Source: Streptomyces qinglanensis
GTDB taxonomy: Bacteria; Actinomycetota; Actinomycetes; Streptomycetales; Streptomycetaceae
Length of the DNA: 64,000 nt
NCBI RefSeq assembly: GCF_900111245.1
Contig: NZ_FOGO01000004.1
Location: 188,496-252,495, forward strand
Direction: 5' to 3'
Shown here: piece by piece, positions 49,879 through 60,490 of the stretch
Numbering within the stretch: the first letter of the stretch is position 1
How the letters are laid out: each line of letters starts with the position of its first letter
The notes under the pieces: model-generated
What the model was told of the DNA's origin: nothing
The model's input: the letters and a program-made list of their open reading frames with translations, nothing else
The model's database searches: none
Made by a program: the position numbers and the translations under genes

Positions 49879-51039
49879 ATGCTGGACATCGCCGCTGAGC
49901 TGCACCGCTGGTGCCAGGAGGGGCGGGACTTCGCCGTCGCCACCGTCGTCGGCGTGGGCGGCAGCGCACCGCGGCAGCCGGGCGCGGCGCTGGCCGTGGA
50001 CGCGGACGGCGAGGCCGTCGGCAGCGTGAGCGGCGGCTGCGTCGAGGGCGCGGTCTACGCGCTGTGCGAGGAGGTGCTGGAGTCCGGTGCGAGCGTCCGC
50101 CAGACCTTCGGCTACAGCGACGAGGACGCCTTCGCCGTCGGTCTCACCTGCGGTGGCACCATCGACATCCTGATCACCCCGGTCCGCGCCGGAACGGCGG
50201 CCCGCACGGTGTGCGCCGAGAGCGCGGCCGAGGCCGCCGAAGGACGCACCGCCGCGCTCGTCCGGATCGTGGACGGGCCCGGCGAGCTGCTGGGCGGCGC
50301 CCTGCGGCTGGACGCCGAGGGGCAGCCGCACGGCGCCCTGGGCGGGGCGCCCGAACTGGACGCCACCGCGGCGGCCGAGGGCCGGGCGCTGCTGACCGCC
50401 GGCCGTACGGCCACCGTCACCATCGGCGCGGACGGCAGCAGGTGCGGCCGGCCGGTGACCCTGCTGGTGGAGTCCAGCGTCCCGCCGCCGCGGATGCTCG
50501 TCTTCGGCGCCATCGACTTCGCCGCCGCGCTGGCCCGGATCGGCACGTTCCTCGGCTACCACGTGACGGTGTGCGACGCGCGGCCCGTGTTCGCCACGCC
50601 CGGCCGCTTCCCCGAGGCCGACGAGGTCGTCGTCGACTGGCCGCACCGCTACCTCGACTCCCAGGACCTCGATCCGCGCACGGTCGTCTGCGTCCTGACC
50701 CACGACGCCAAGTTCGACGTACCGCTGCTGGAGCGGGCGCTGCGGCTGCCGGTGGCCTACGTCGGCGCCATGGGATCCCGCCGCACCCATCTGGACCGGC
50801 TGGAGCGGCTGCGCGAGGTGGGACTGACGTCGCTGGAACTGGCCGCGCTGCGCTCACCCATCGGCCTGGACCTGGGGGCCCGCACCCCGGAGGAGACGGC
50901 GCTGTCCATCGCCGCGGAGATCGTCGCCGCCCGGCACGGCGGCACCGGCGTCCCCCTCGACGGCGCCCACACCCCCATCCACCACGACGGCGGCTCCGCC
51001 ACCTCGATCACCGGAGGCGCCGGGCGCGCCGCGGGCTGA
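49879..51039 (+). CDS. xdhC: XdhC/CoxI family molybdenum-cofactor maturation protein
   Basis: A 386-residue protein that binds sulfurated molybdenum cofactor and inserts it into xanthine dehydrogenase. The N-terminal XdhC_CoxI domain reads FAVATVVGVGGSAPRQPGAA, GSVSGGCVEGAVYALCEEVL and GLTCGGTIDILITPV; the cysteines in SGGC and TCGG are the conserved ones. A Rossmann domain follows (MLVFGAIDFAAALARIGTFL). GAGGAGAG precedes the ATG. Its place behind the xanthine dehydrogenase operon supports that partner. Confidence 0.93.
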   Translation: MLDIAAELHRWCQEGRDFAVATVVGVGGSAPRQPGAALAVDADGEAVGSVSGGCVEGAVYALCEEVLESGASVRQTFGYSDEDAFAVGLTCGGTIDILITPVRAGTAARTVCAESAAEAAEGRTAALVRIVDGPGELLGGALRLDAEGQPHGALGGAPELDATAAAEGRALLTAGRTATVTIGADGSRCGRPVTLLVESSVPPPRMLVFGAIDFAAALARIGTFLGYHVTVCDARPVFATPGRFPEADEVVVDWPHRYLDSQDLDPRTVVCVLTHDAKFDVPLLERALRLPVAYVGAMGSRRTHLDRLERLREVGLTSLELAALRSPIGLDLGARTPEETALSIAAEIVAARHGGTGVPLDGAHTPIHHDGGSATSITGGAGRAAG

Positions 51040-51071
51040 GCGCCCCGCGCGGGGTCCGGCCGCGGCCGGGC

Positions 51072-52094
51072 TCAGAACAGCTTGACGTTCACCAGCAGGG
51101 CACGGTGGTCGGTGCCGCCAAGATCCACGAACTCGCCGTCCACCGGCAGCATCGCACCGCTCAGCAGCACGTGGTCGAGCTGCGCGCCGAGCACCGGGGT
51201 GGTGCGGGTGGGCCAGGTGGGGGTACGCGAGTTGCCCAGCATGCGGGCCGCGTCGTGCATGCCGGTGCGCAGGATCGCCCGGAAGGCCGCGTGGTCCTGC
51301 GAGGAGTTGAAGTCGCCCGCGATCAGCGTCGGCAGCCTGCCCCGCGCCGCCGCCGCGGCCCGCAGCCGGTCCAGCTCCACCCGCCAGGCCGCCGTCCGGC
51401 CCGGCTCGGGCGGCATCGGATGCGCCACCTGGAGGGCGACCCGCTCGCCGTGGATGTCCGCGATCGCGCCGGGCATCGCCAGCCGCCCGCGTACCTCGCC
51501 GCGGCCCGCCAGCGGATAGACGCTCAGCAGCGCCGAGCCGCGGGCCCCTCCGTCGTCGGTGATGATGCGGTGCGGATACTCCTCGCGCAGCGCGGGGGCA
51601 CGCAGCGCCGTCGCGCACCGTGCGTCGCATTCCTGCAGCGAGACGACCTGCGGGCGCTCCCGGCGCACCGCCGCCACCAGGTCGCGGGTGGCGGCACCGT
51701 GGTCCAGATTGGCCGTCAGCACCCGGAACTGGGCCTTCGCCGGCCGGGCGGCCGTGTCCGCCGGCGCGGGCTGCCCGTAGGGGCGCAGGAACCATCCGGT
51801 GCCCGCCAGCACCACCAGCGCCCACAGCAGCACCAGCCAGCGGCGGGAGAGCGTCGCGACCAGCGCCGCGAGCCAGGCCGGGGCCAGGAACCAGGGCAGG
51901 AACGCCAGCAGTTGCGGCACCGGGGTGGGCCCGTCCTCGTCCCCGGCCCGGAAGGCCAGGGCCACGCTGAGCACCAGCAGGGTCAGCACCGACAGCGCGG
52001 TCAGGAAGGGATGCCGCCGCGCCCGCCGCCTGCCGCCGCGCGTCCCACCGTCTGCCGCGCCCCGGTCCCTGCGCGTGTCGGCCCCCGTGTACAT
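51072..52094 (-). CDS. Membrane-anchored endonuclease/exonuclease/phosphatase-family protein
   Basis: A 340-residue protein with three N-terminal membrane helices (FLTALSVLTLLVLSVALAF; LLAFLPWFLAPAWLAALVA; WLVLLWALVVLAGTGWFL) and a C-terminal EEP domain, probably outside the cell. The catalytic pattern of the DNase I-like fold is visible: LTANLDHG, VVSLQECD, LIAGDFNSSQDH and GGTDHRALL. It could cleave nucleic acid or phosphodiesters at the surface; the substrate is unknown. ATG 52094 keeps the basic stretch before the first helix; a 46-codon upstream extension is not supported. It converges with xdhC. Confidence 0.85.
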   Translation of the reverse strand: MYTGADTRRDRGAADGGTRGGRRRARRHPFLTALSVLTLLVLSVALAFRAGDEDGPTPVPQLLAFLPWFLAPAWLAALVATLSRRWLVLLWALVVLAGTGWFLRPYGQPAPADTAARPAKAQFRVLTANLDHGAATRDLVAAVRRERPQVVSLQECDARCATALRAPALREEYPHRIITDDGGARGSALLSVYPLAGRGEVRGRLAMPGAIADIHGERVALQVAHPMPPEPGRTAAWRVELDRLRAAAAARGRLPTLIAGDFNSSQDHAAFRAILRTGMHDAARMLGNSRTPTWPTRTTPVLGAQLDHVLLSGAMLPVDGEFVDLGGTDHRALLVNVKLF

Positions 52095-52218
52095 CTCTCC
52101 GATGATGCCGCACCTCCCGTCACATGGGCGTAAGCCCCCGGCCGGGGGTGGTGCGGCACACGGGTGGGCGTACACGATGGCTCCCAGCGCCCGCAGCACC
52201 CCCTGAGCAGGAGGAAAC

Positions 52219-53907
52219 ATGGTCCCGTCCACGCCTACCGATCAGTTCCGCGCCGCCCGCGACACGCTGCTGCGGCACCGGACGGACTACGAGGCCGCGC
52301 GGGCCGCCTTCGACTGGCCCCGGCCCGAGCACTTCAACTGGGCGCTGGACTGGTTCGACCACATCGCCCGGGGCAACGACCGGCTCGCGCTGCACATCGT
52401 AGAGGAGGACGGGCTGGAGCGCCGCGTCACCTTCGACCAGATGCGGACCCGCTCCGACCAGGTCGCCAACTGGCTGCGCGGCCGGGGCGTGGCGCCCGGC
52501 GACCGGGTCGTGCTGATGCTGGGCAACCAGGTCGAGCTGTGGGAGACGCTGCTCGCGCTGATGAAGCTGCGCGCCGTCGTCATCCCCGCGACGCCCCAGT
52601 TGGGCCCGCGCGACCTGGCCGACCGGATCACCCGCGGCGCGGCGCGCCATGTGGTGGTACGCGCCGAGGACACCGAGAAGTTCACCGACGAGGTGCCGGG
52701 CGACTACACGCGGATCGCCGTCGGCAGCGGCGGCACCCCGGCCGCCGGCTGGCTGGCCTACGAGGACGCCTACGAGGCCGCGGCCGACTTCGACCCGCAA
52801 GGCGCCACCCGTGCCGACGACACCCTGCTGCTGTACTTCACCTCCGGGACGACCGCGCTGCCCAAGCTGGTCGAGCACACCCACGCCTCCTACCCGGTCG
52901 GGCACCTGGCGACGATGTACTGGATCGGCCTGCAGCCGGGCGACGTCCACCTCAACATCTCCTCGCCCGGCTGGGCCAAGCACGCCTGGTCCAACTTCTT
53001 CGCGCCCTGGAACGCCGAGGCGACGATCTTCATCCACAACTACAGCCGGTTCGACGCCGGGCGGCTGCTCACCGAGATGGAGCGTGGCGGCGTCACCAGC
53101 TTCTGCGCACCGCCCACCGTCTGGCGCATGCTCATCCAGGCCGACCTCAGCAGCCTCTCCACCGTCCCCCGGGAGGTCGTCGCCGCCGGTGAGCCGCTCA
53201 ACCCCGAGGTCATCGAGCACGTCCGCCGGGTGTGGGATGTCACCATCCGGGACGGCTTCGGCCAGACCGAGACCGCCGTCCAGGTCGCCAACACCCCCGG
53301 CCAGCCCCTCAAGCCGGGCTCCATGGGCCGGCCCACGCCCGGCTTCGACGTCACCCTGCGCGACCCGGTCACCGGCAAGACCGGTGTCGAGGAGGGCGAG
53401 ATCTGCCTCGACCTGTCCACCCGGCCGGTCGGTCTGATGGTCGGCTACCGGGGCGACGCGGAGCGCACCGCGGAGGTGATGGCCGACGGCATCTACCGGA
53501 CCGGCGACATCGGGGCGCGGGACGAGGAGGGCTACCTCACTTACGTGGGGCGCGCGGACGACGTCTTCAAGGCCAGCGACTACAAGATCTCCCCGTTCGA
53601 GGTGGAGAGCGTCCTGCTGGAGCATCCCGCCGTGGCGGAGGCCGCCGTCGTGCCGTCGCCGGACCCGGTGCGGCTCGCCGTGCCCAAGGCGTACGTGGTG
53701 GTCGCGGACGGCGCCGCCGCGGACGCGGAGACCGCGGCCGTGCTGTTCGCGCACTGCAGGGAGCGGCTCGCCCCCTACAAGCGGGTGCGGGTGATCGAGT
53801 TCGCCGAGCTGCCCAAGACGATCTCCGGGAAGATCCGCCGCGTCGAGCTGCGCGCCCATGCGGCGGGTGAGGCGGGTACGCCGGGGACCGAGCACCGCGA
53901 CCGGTAG
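52219..53907 (+). CDS. AMP-binding acyl-CoA synthetase (acetyl/medium-chain type)
   Basis: A 562-residue adenylate-forming ligase. The P-loop is LLLYFTSGTTALPKLVEHTH, the A5 motif is DGFGQTETAVQVANTPGQPL, A8 appears as YRTGDIGARDEEGYLTYVGR, and the catalytic lysine is in LPKTISGKIRRVEL near the C-terminus. It resembles acetyl-CoA and medium-chain acyl-CoA synthetases of the MACS group. AGGAGG precedes the ATG. Its link to the purine genes on both sides is not obvious; it may simply be an insertion in the cluster. Confidence 0.9.
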   Translation: MVPSTPTDQFRAARDTLLRHRTDYEAARAAFDWPRPEHFNWALDWFDHIARGNDRLALHIVEEDGLERRVTFDQMRTRSDQVANWLRGRGVAPGDRVVLMLGNQVELWETLLALMKLRAVVIPATPQLGPRDLADRITRGAARHVVVRAEDTEKFTDEVPGDYTRIAVGSGGTPAAGWLAYEDAYEAAADFDPQGATRADDTLLLYFTSGTTALPKLVEHTHASYPVGHLATMYWIGLQPGDVHLNISSPGWAKHAWSNFFAPWNAEATIFIHNYSRFDAGRLLTEMERGGVTSFCAPPTVWRMLIQADLSSLSTVPREVVAAGEPLNPEVIEHVRRVWDVTIRDGFGQTETAVQVANTPGQPLKPGSMGRPTPGFDVTLRDPVTGKTGVEEGEICLDLSTRPVGLMVGYRGDAERTAEVMADGIYRTGDIGARDEEGYLTYVGRADDVFKASDYKISPFEVESVLLEHPAVAEAAVVPSPDPVRLAVPKAYVVVADGAAADAETAAVLFAHCRERLAPYKRVRVIEFAELPKTISGKIRRVELRAHAAGEAGTPGTEHRDR

Positions 53908-53933
53908 CGCGGCGCGGACAGGCCGCTGCTGCC

Positions 53934-53961
53934 GGTGCCGGCACCTGCCGGTGCCGGCACC
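53934..53961. terminator. Repeated palindrome, bidirectional stop
   Basis: The 12-base palindrome GGTGCCGGCACC occurs twice, at 53934-53945 and 53950-53961, as part of a 16-base tandem unit. It lies between two convergent genes, 26 bases after one stop and 9 before the other. Confidence 0.65.
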
Positions 53962-53970
53962 GCGGCGGCG

Positions 53971-54738
53971 TCATCGCGGGGTGCGGATCAACTGCTCGGC
54001 GGCCTCGTTCACCGCCCGCGGTGTGCCCGTCAGGTCCAGGACGAACAGCGGGAGCCGCAGTTCGTCGGCGCGGGCCCGCGCGTCCTTGCCGTATCCGGCC
54101 AGGGCGAAGCAGACGGCGGCGACCGAGTCGTTCAGCCCGTTGAGCCACAGGGTCTCCACGTCGCGCAGCGCGGCCGGGGAGGTGGAGGGGTCGACGTGTG
54201 CGACCACGGCGGGCCCGCGCACGTCCACTCCCGAGGCGGGGGTCCGCTCGGCGACCCGTACCCCCTCGAATCCCAGCCACCGCAGATACTGTGCCGCGGC
54301 CAGCTTCGCGTCCTGCGCCGTGCGGATGGTGACGGGCCGGAAGGCGGGCCGCGGGACCGGCCCCCGCGCGGCGGGAGCGGGGTCCGCGGTGCTCGGCGCG
54401 GGCTCCGGCACGGCCTCCGGCGCGGTGCGGGCGACCGGCGGAGGGTGCTCGGCTGACGGCGCCGCCACCCCGGTCCGGCCGCGGGCGACCGGCACCCGCA
54501 GGGTGGTGCCGCAGCCGCAGCCCAGCTCGGGCTGCGGCCACTCGTCGACGCGCCCGCAGGCCGGGCAGCGTACCGAGATCCAGGAGCCCGCCCAGGTGCG
54601 GTGCCGGACCTGGACCGCGGCGGCGGAGGACAGCAGCGGCAGGGCGACCGGCGCACCGCAGCCGCAGGGGTAGACGGGCGCGGTGTAGCTGTGCTCACGC
54701 CGGCACACGGGGCAGCGCACAAGCACTCTCTCAGCCAT
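53971..54738 (-). CDS. Zinc-ribbon protein with a degenerate Mrr-like nuclease domain
   Basis: A 255-residue protein. Two N-terminal zinc-ribbon-like units use C9, C12, C25, C27 and C58, C61, C74, C76 (CPVC, CGCG, CPAC, CGCG). A Pro/Ala linker leads to a C-terminal domain resembling Mrr restriction endonucleases: AQDAKLAAAQYLRWLGFEGV, then GVDVRGPAVVAHVD, then a closing LPLFVLDLTG. Active Mrr enzymes have D and Q-x-K; here the aspartate D172 is kept, but the second motif is H-V-D, so cleavage is unlikely. It may sense or bind DNA or a modified base. No methylase is nearby. Confidence 0.6.
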   Translation of the reverse strand: MAERVLVRCPVCRREHSYTAPVYPCGCGAPVALPLLSSAAAVQVRHRTWAGSWISVRCPACGRVDEWPQPELGCGCGTTLRVPVARGRTGVAAPSAEHPPPVARTAPEAVPEPAPSTADPAPAARGPVPRPAFRPVTIRTAQDAKLAAAQYLRWLGFEGVRVAERTPASGVDVRGPAVVAHVDPSTSPAALRDVETLWLNGLNDSVAAVCFALAGYGKDARARADELRLPLFVLDLTGTPRAVNEAAEQLIRTPR

Positions 54739-55091
54739 CGTTCGGCTCCTGGCACGGGTGGTCCGGTGGGCACGGTGGGGCTGCTGTGCCCGGCCGCTCT
54801 CCAATCGTCGCCGATGGAGCGGGTTTTCCGAAGGGGCGGGCGCCGGACGGGCCGGGGGAGGTGGGGCGGGGAGGGCGGGCGGTGGTGGCTGCGTGGATGA
54901 TGACAAAGGTATGCCCCCGCGCGGAACGGCCACCCCTCATCACAAGGACCGTTCCGCACGGGGGCGCGTGCCGGGCCGACCTCCCAATCACCCCGGTACG
55001 CCGTTCACCGCGCGAGAGATGCGGCGCGCCCGCGCGGGGCGCCCCGCGCGGGCGCGCCCGCTGTCGGGACGCGCCCTGCGGCGGACGGTGC
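54739..55091. other. Gene-free stretch with long hairpin 54913-54965
   Basis: No gene is supported here. A long stem at 54913-54965 pairs GCCCCCG and GCGGAACGG with CCGTTCCGC and CGGGGGC, broken by one mismatch, around a 19-base loop. The catalase terminator follows at the right end. The hairpin would lie either at the far 3' end of the catalase transcript or in the leader of the Mrr-like gene. Confidence 0.5.
55023..55058 (-). terminator. 36-base perfect palindrome ending the catalase gene
   Basis: Bases 55023-55040 and 55041-55058 are exact inverted copies (18-base arms beginning GGCGCGCCCGCGCGG). It starts 33 bases after the catalase stop. Without a U-tract, it should still form a very stable hairpin that stops transcription. 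Confidence 0.75.
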
Positions 55092-56558
55092 TCAGCCCTC
55101 CTGCAGCTCCCGCACGGCGGCTTCCACGCGGCGCCCGTACTCGGGGTCCGCGGCGCTGAAGTGGGCCAGGTTCTTCTCGATGACGTCCTCGCGGGAGACC
55201 TGCGCGAGGCCGCCGGCGATGTTGGCGACCAGCCGCCCCTTCTCCTCCTCCGACATCAGCCGGTAGAGCTCCCCGGCCTGGAAGAAGTCGTCGTCCTTGG
55301 AGTGCTGCGGCGCCTCGTGCGTGCCCCAGTACCCGGTGACCGGACGCGGTGCGGACAGCGGCGCGCCGCTCTCGACGGGGCCGCCGTAGGAGTTGGGCTC
55401 GTAGTTCTTGGTGTGCCGTCCGTAGGCGTTGGCGGCCATCAGGCCGTCCCTGCCGTAGTTGTTCGCCTCGGTGGCCTTGGGCGCGTTGACCGGCAGCTGG
55501 GTGTGGTTGACGCCGAGCCGGTAGCGGTGCGCGTCGGCGTAGGCGAACAGCCGGCCCTGGAGCATCTTGTCCGGCGAGGGGCCGATGCCGGGCACGAAGT
55601 TGTTCGGCGAGAAGGCGGACTGCTCGACCTCGGCGAAGACGTTGTCCGGGTTGCGGTCCAGCACCAGCCGGCCCACGCGCTGCAGCGGGTAGTCGCCGTG
55701 CGGCCACACCTTGGTGAGGTCGAAGGGGTTGAACCGGTAGTCGGCGGCCTCGTCGGCGGGCATGATCTGCACGTACAGCGTCCAGGACGGGAAGACGCCG
55801 CGCTCGATGGACTGCAGCAGGTCCGTCTGGTGGCTGTTGGGGTCGGTGCCGGACAGCTCGGCGCCCTGGTCGCTGGACAGGCAGCGGATGCCCTGGTTGG
55901 TCTTGAAGTGGTACTTGACGAAGAAGACCTCGCCCTCGGCGTTCGTCCACTGGTAGGTGTGCGAGCCGTAGCCGTTCATGTGCCGGTAGGAGGCCGGGAT
56001 GCCGCGGTCCCCCATCAGCCAGGTGACCTGGTGGGTGGCCTCGGGCGCGTGCGCCCAGAAGTCCCAGACGTTGTCCGGCTCCTGCTTGCCGGTGAAGGGG
56101 TCCCGCTTCTGCGAGTGGATGAAGTCGGGGAACTTCAGCGGATCCTTGATGAAGAAGACCGGGGTGTTGTTGCCGACGAGGTCGTAGTTGCCCTCCTCGG
56201 TGTAGAACTTGAGGGCGAAGCCGCGCGGGTCGCGGGCCGCGTCCGGGCCGCCGAGGTTGTCGGCGACGGTGGAGAAGCGGATGAACGTCTCCGTGCGGCG
56301 GCCGACCTCGCCGAGGAAGTGGGCGCTGGTGTGCGCGGTGACGTCGTCGGTCACCTCGAAGTAGCCGTAGGCGCCGGAGCCGCGGGCGTGCACCACGCGC
56401 TCCGGGATGCGCTCGCGGTTGAACCGCGCCAGCTTCTCCAGCAGGTGCTGGTCCTGGAGGAGGAGCGGCCCACCGATGCCGGCGGAGGTGGAGTTCTGGT
56501 TGTCGGCGACGGGCGCGCCCGCCTCGGTGGTCAGCGTGGGCTTCGACGACTTCGACAT
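55092..56558 (-). CDS. kat: Catalase, heme monofunctional type
   Basis: A 488-residue clade-3 style catalase that breaks hydrogen peroxide into water and oxygen. The catalytic histidine is in [16 protein letters not shown], the distal asparagine in [15 protein letters not shown], and the proximal heme tyrosine in [22 protein letters not shown] precedes the ATG. It lies in the purine/glyoxylate block and shares an operator-promoter string with the urate oxidase operon, so its job is probably to remove peroxide made by urate oxidase. It has its own promoter and terminator. Confidence 0.95.
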   Translation of the reverse strand: MSKSSKPTLTTEAGAPVADNQNSTSAGIGGPLLLQDQHLLEKLARFNRERIPERVVHARGSGAYGYFEVTDDVTAHTSAHFLGEVGRRTETFIRFSTVADNLGGPDAARDPRGFALKFYTEEGNYDLVGNNTPVFFIKDPLKFPDFIHSQKRDPFTGKQEPDNVWDFWAHAPEATHQVTWLMGDRGIPASYRHMNGYGSHTYQWTNAEGEVFFVKYHFKTNQGIRCLSSDQGAELSGTDPNSHQTDLLQSIERGVFPSWTLYVQIMPADEAADYRFNPFDLTKVWPHGDYPLQRVGRLVLDRNPDNVFAEVEQSAFSPNNFVPGIGPSPDKMLQGRLFAYADAHRYRLGVNHTQLPVNAPKATEANNYGRDGLMAANAYGRHTKNYEPNSYGGPVESGAPLSAPRPVTGYWGTHEAPQHSKDDDFFQAGELYRLMSEEEKGRLVANIAGGLAQVSREDVIEKNLAHFSAADPEYGRRVEAAVRELQEG

Positions 56559-56607
56559 GGACGACCTTCCTGGGGCTGATTCACGGAAAACGGTTTCCGC
56601 ATGTTGG

Positions 56608-56647
56608 AGCGTAAGGACGCCTTATCAGGGCGTCAACACTTTGTTGA
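56608..56647 (-). promoter_or_regulatory. Catalase promoter and operator
   Basis: On the minus strand TTGACG (56631-56636) and TACGCT (56608-56613) are separated by 17 bases. The 15-base palindrome TCAACAAAGTGTTGA (56633-56647) covers the -35. The same 18 bases TTCAACAAAGTGTTGACG occur before the OHCU decarboxylase gene. A second dyad, GGAAA-N4-TTTCC, lies downstream near 56585-56598. Confidence 0.75.
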
Positions 56648-56725
56648 AACTCGGTTCTCCGGCCCCCGGGAGACCGTTCCCGGGGGCCGGAGGGCGGGCG
56701 GCCGAGGGGGCGGGCGGTGCCGTCC

Positions 56726-58504
<1,779 letters not shown>

Positions 58505-58534
58505 CGGACTCTCCTGGTTCGGTGCAGGTGGTAT

Positions 58535-58585
58535 CCGGGCGGCGGCGTCTGGGCGCGACAGGACAGTGTCGACACCGCCGCCCGG
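58535..58585 (-). promoter_or_regulatory. Intergenic hairpin between glxR and gcl
   Basis: CCGGGCGGCGG (58535-58545) pairs with CCGCCGCCCGG (58575-58585), and two further pairs form after one mismatch. It lies in the 103-base gap inside the operon and may be an attenuator or an mRNA processing or stability element that sets gcl level. Confidence 0.55.
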
Positions 58586-58607
58586 AGTCTCTGGGGGAGT
58601 GCGGTCC

Positions 58608-59519
58608 TCAGTTGGCGCCGTCGGGGTTCTCGCCCGAGAGCCGCTTGACGCCGCGGACCAGCGCCGAGTGGTCGAGCCCGCCGTCGCCCTGCGCCCGCAG
58701 CGCCGCGACGAGCTGGGCGACCAGTGCACCGGCGGGCACGGCCGCACCGACCGCGCGGGCCGCGTCGGTCACGATGCCCATGTCCTTGTGGTGCAGGTCG
58801 ATCTTGAAGCCGGGCTTGTAGTCGCCGGCCAGGATGCTGTCCTTCTTGCGGGTCAGCACCGTGGAGCCGGCCAGCCCGCCGTTGAGCACCTCGAGACCGG
58901 CCTCCAGGTCGACGCCGGACTTGCGCAGGAAGACCACCGCCTCGGCGACGGCCTGGATGTTGACCGCCACGATGAGCTGGTTGGCCGCCTTCACGGTCTG
59001 GCCGGACCCGGCCGGGCCGCACAGCACGATCGTCCTGCCGAGCGCCTCCAGCACCGGCTTGGCCGCGTCGAAGGTCTCCTGGTCGCCGCCGACCATGATG
59101 GACAGCACGCCCTCGATGGCGCCCGCCTCGCCGCCGGACACCGGGGCGTCGAGCGTCTTGACGCCCTTGGCCCGCGCGGCCTCGGCGACCTCGACGGAGG
59201 TCTGCGGGGTGATCGACGACATGTCGATGAGGGTGCCGCCCTCGCGGAGGTTCTCCAGCACGCCGCCCTCGTGCAGGACGACCTGCTCGACCTGCGGGGA
59301 GGCGGGGACCATCGTGATGACGACATCGGCGCCGCCGACCGCTTCCGCGATGGACGCCGCGCCCGTGCCGCCGTCCTTGACGAAGGTCTCGACCTTCTCC
59401 GTCTCCAGCGTGTACGCCGTGACGTCGTACCCCGCCTTCAGGAGGTTGCGTGCCATGGGCGCGCCCATGATGCCGAGCCCGATGAAGGCGATCTTGGTGT
59501 TGCCGGCGGTGTAAGCCAT
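58608..59519 (-). CDS. glxR: 2-hydroxy-3-oxopropionate (tartronate semialdehyde) reductase
   Basis: A 303-residue member of the 3-hydroxyisobutyrate dehydrogenase family. The NAD(P)-binding motif is GLGIMG (residues 14-19), the substrate loop DAPVSGG is at 124-130, and the catalytic lysine is K177 in GQTVKAANQ. It reduces the product of gcl to D-glycerate. It lies between hyi and gcl on one strand, 92 bases after hyi, which fits one operon. Confidence 0.93.
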   Translation of the reverse strand: MAYTAGNTKIAFIGLGIMGAPMARNLLKAGYDVTAYTLETEKVETFVKDGGTGAASIAEAVGGADVVITMVPASPQVEQVVLHEGGVLENLREGGTLIDMSSITPQTSVEVAEAARAKGVKTLDAPVSGGEAGAIEGVLSIMVGGDQETFDAAKPVLEALGRTIVLCGPAGSGQTVKAANQLIVAVNIQAVAEAVVFLRKSGVDLEAGLEVLNGGLAGSTVLTRKKDSILAGDYKPGFKIDLHHKDMGIVTDAARAVGAAVPAGALVAQLVAALRAQGDGGLDHSALVRGVKRLSGENPDGAN

Positions 59520-59611
59520 CTCTTGTGCCTTTCGCAGTTCCGAATGCCGGGGCCGCCCCTCCGGCCCCGCGCGGTGCACGGGCCCCGCCCGGCGCGGACG
59601 GGGGCGCTCAG

Positions 59612-60436
59612 TTACTTCCGCTGCTCCAGCCAGCCGAAGGAGGCGGCGCTGCCGTTGTCGCCGGGCTTGTACTCGAGCCCGACCAGGCCGTCGTATCCGC
59701 CCTTGTCCAGCCGCTCGAAGAGGTCGCCGAAGTCCAGGGACCCGGTCCCCGGTGCCCCGCGCCCGGGGTTGTCGGCGATCTGGACGTGCGCGGTCCGGTC
59801 GAGGGAGTTCTCGATGACGGCCGGCAGGTCCTCGCCGTTCATGGACAGGTGGTAGAGGTCCATCAGGAACCGCGCGTTGTCCAGGCCGGTGGCCGTGTTG
59901 ACCGCGTCGACCACCTCGAGCGCGCGGGGCGCGCTCACCAGCGGGCACTTGGGCGACTCGGGGGCGTTCAGCGCCTCGATGAGCAGTACCGCCCCCACCC
60001 GGTCCGCGGCCCGCGCGGCCAGCCCGAGGTTCTCCAGCGCGAGCGCGTCCTGCTCGGCCTCGGAGGCTCCCTCGACGCGGTTGCCGTAGAGGGCGTTGAG
60101 CGCCTTGCACCCCACGGAGCGGGCGAAGTCGGCGGTCACGTCGATGTTGGCGCGGAACTTCTCCGACTCCTCGCCGGGCACGGACAGGGCGCCGCGGTCG
60201 GGTCCGGGGAGCTGCCCCGCGTAGAAGTTCAGCCCGGTGAGCTGCACCTGGGCGTCCTCCAGCGCGCCGCGCAGCGCGTCGAGCTCGGAGGGCTCGGGCA
60301 CGGGCGCGTCGACCCAGGGCCACCACAGTTCGATCTTGTCGAAGCCCGCAGCGGCGGCGGCCGCCGGGCGCTCCAGCAGGGGCAGCTCGGTGAAGAGGAT
60401 CGAGGCGTTGACGGTGAACCGGTCCGAGGAGACCAC
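59612..60436 (-). CDS. hyi: Hydroxypyruvate isomerase
   Basis: A 274-residue TIM-barrel isomerase that interconverts hydroxypyruvate and tartronate semialdehyde. Family features are FTVNASILFTELPLLERPAA, FDKIELWWPWVDAPVPEPSE, LLIEALNAPESPKCPLV, FLMDLYHLSMNGEDL (metal ligands Asp and His) and HVQIADNPGRGAPGTGSLDF. GTG 60436 has GGGAGG nine bases upstream. It is the first gene of the hyi-glxR-gcl operon, and an operator-like dyad overlaps its promoter. Confidence 0.93.
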   Translation of the reverse strand: MVSSDRFTVNASILFTELPLLERPAAAAAAGFDKIELWWPWVDAPVPEPSELDALRGALEDAQVQLTGLNFYAGQLPGPDRGALSVPGEESEKFRANIDVTADFARSVGCKALNALYGNRVEGASEAEQDALALENLGLAARAADRVGAVLLIEALNAPESPKCPLVSAPRALEVVDAVNTATGLDNARFLMDLYHLSMNGEDLPAVIENSLDRTAHVQIADNPGRGAPGTGSLDFGDLFERLDKGGYDGLVGLEYKPGDNGSAASFGWLEQRK

Positions 60437-60475
60437 TGCGACCGCCCTCCCTTCCGTCGGGGACCGTAGAGAAGA

Positions 60476-60490
60476 TTTCGTATTGTGAAA
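60476..60490 (-). promoter_or_regulatory. Operator-like dyad in the hyi promoter
   Basis: TTTCACAATACGAAA on the minus strand is an interrupted dyad (TTTC, GAAA) in an AT-rich segment 40 bases before the hyi start. A second dyad, GAAACTTGTTTTC, overlaps it on the plus strand. TACGGT about 13 bases further on is a possible -10, which would place the dyad over the -35. Such sites fit IclR-type regulators of allantoin and glyoxylate genes. Confidence 0.5.

Noticed and set aside
53971..54738. An active restriction enzyme or defence island around the Mrr-like gene
   Set aside because: The catalytic Q-x-K is missing and no methylase, helicase or other defence gene is beside it.
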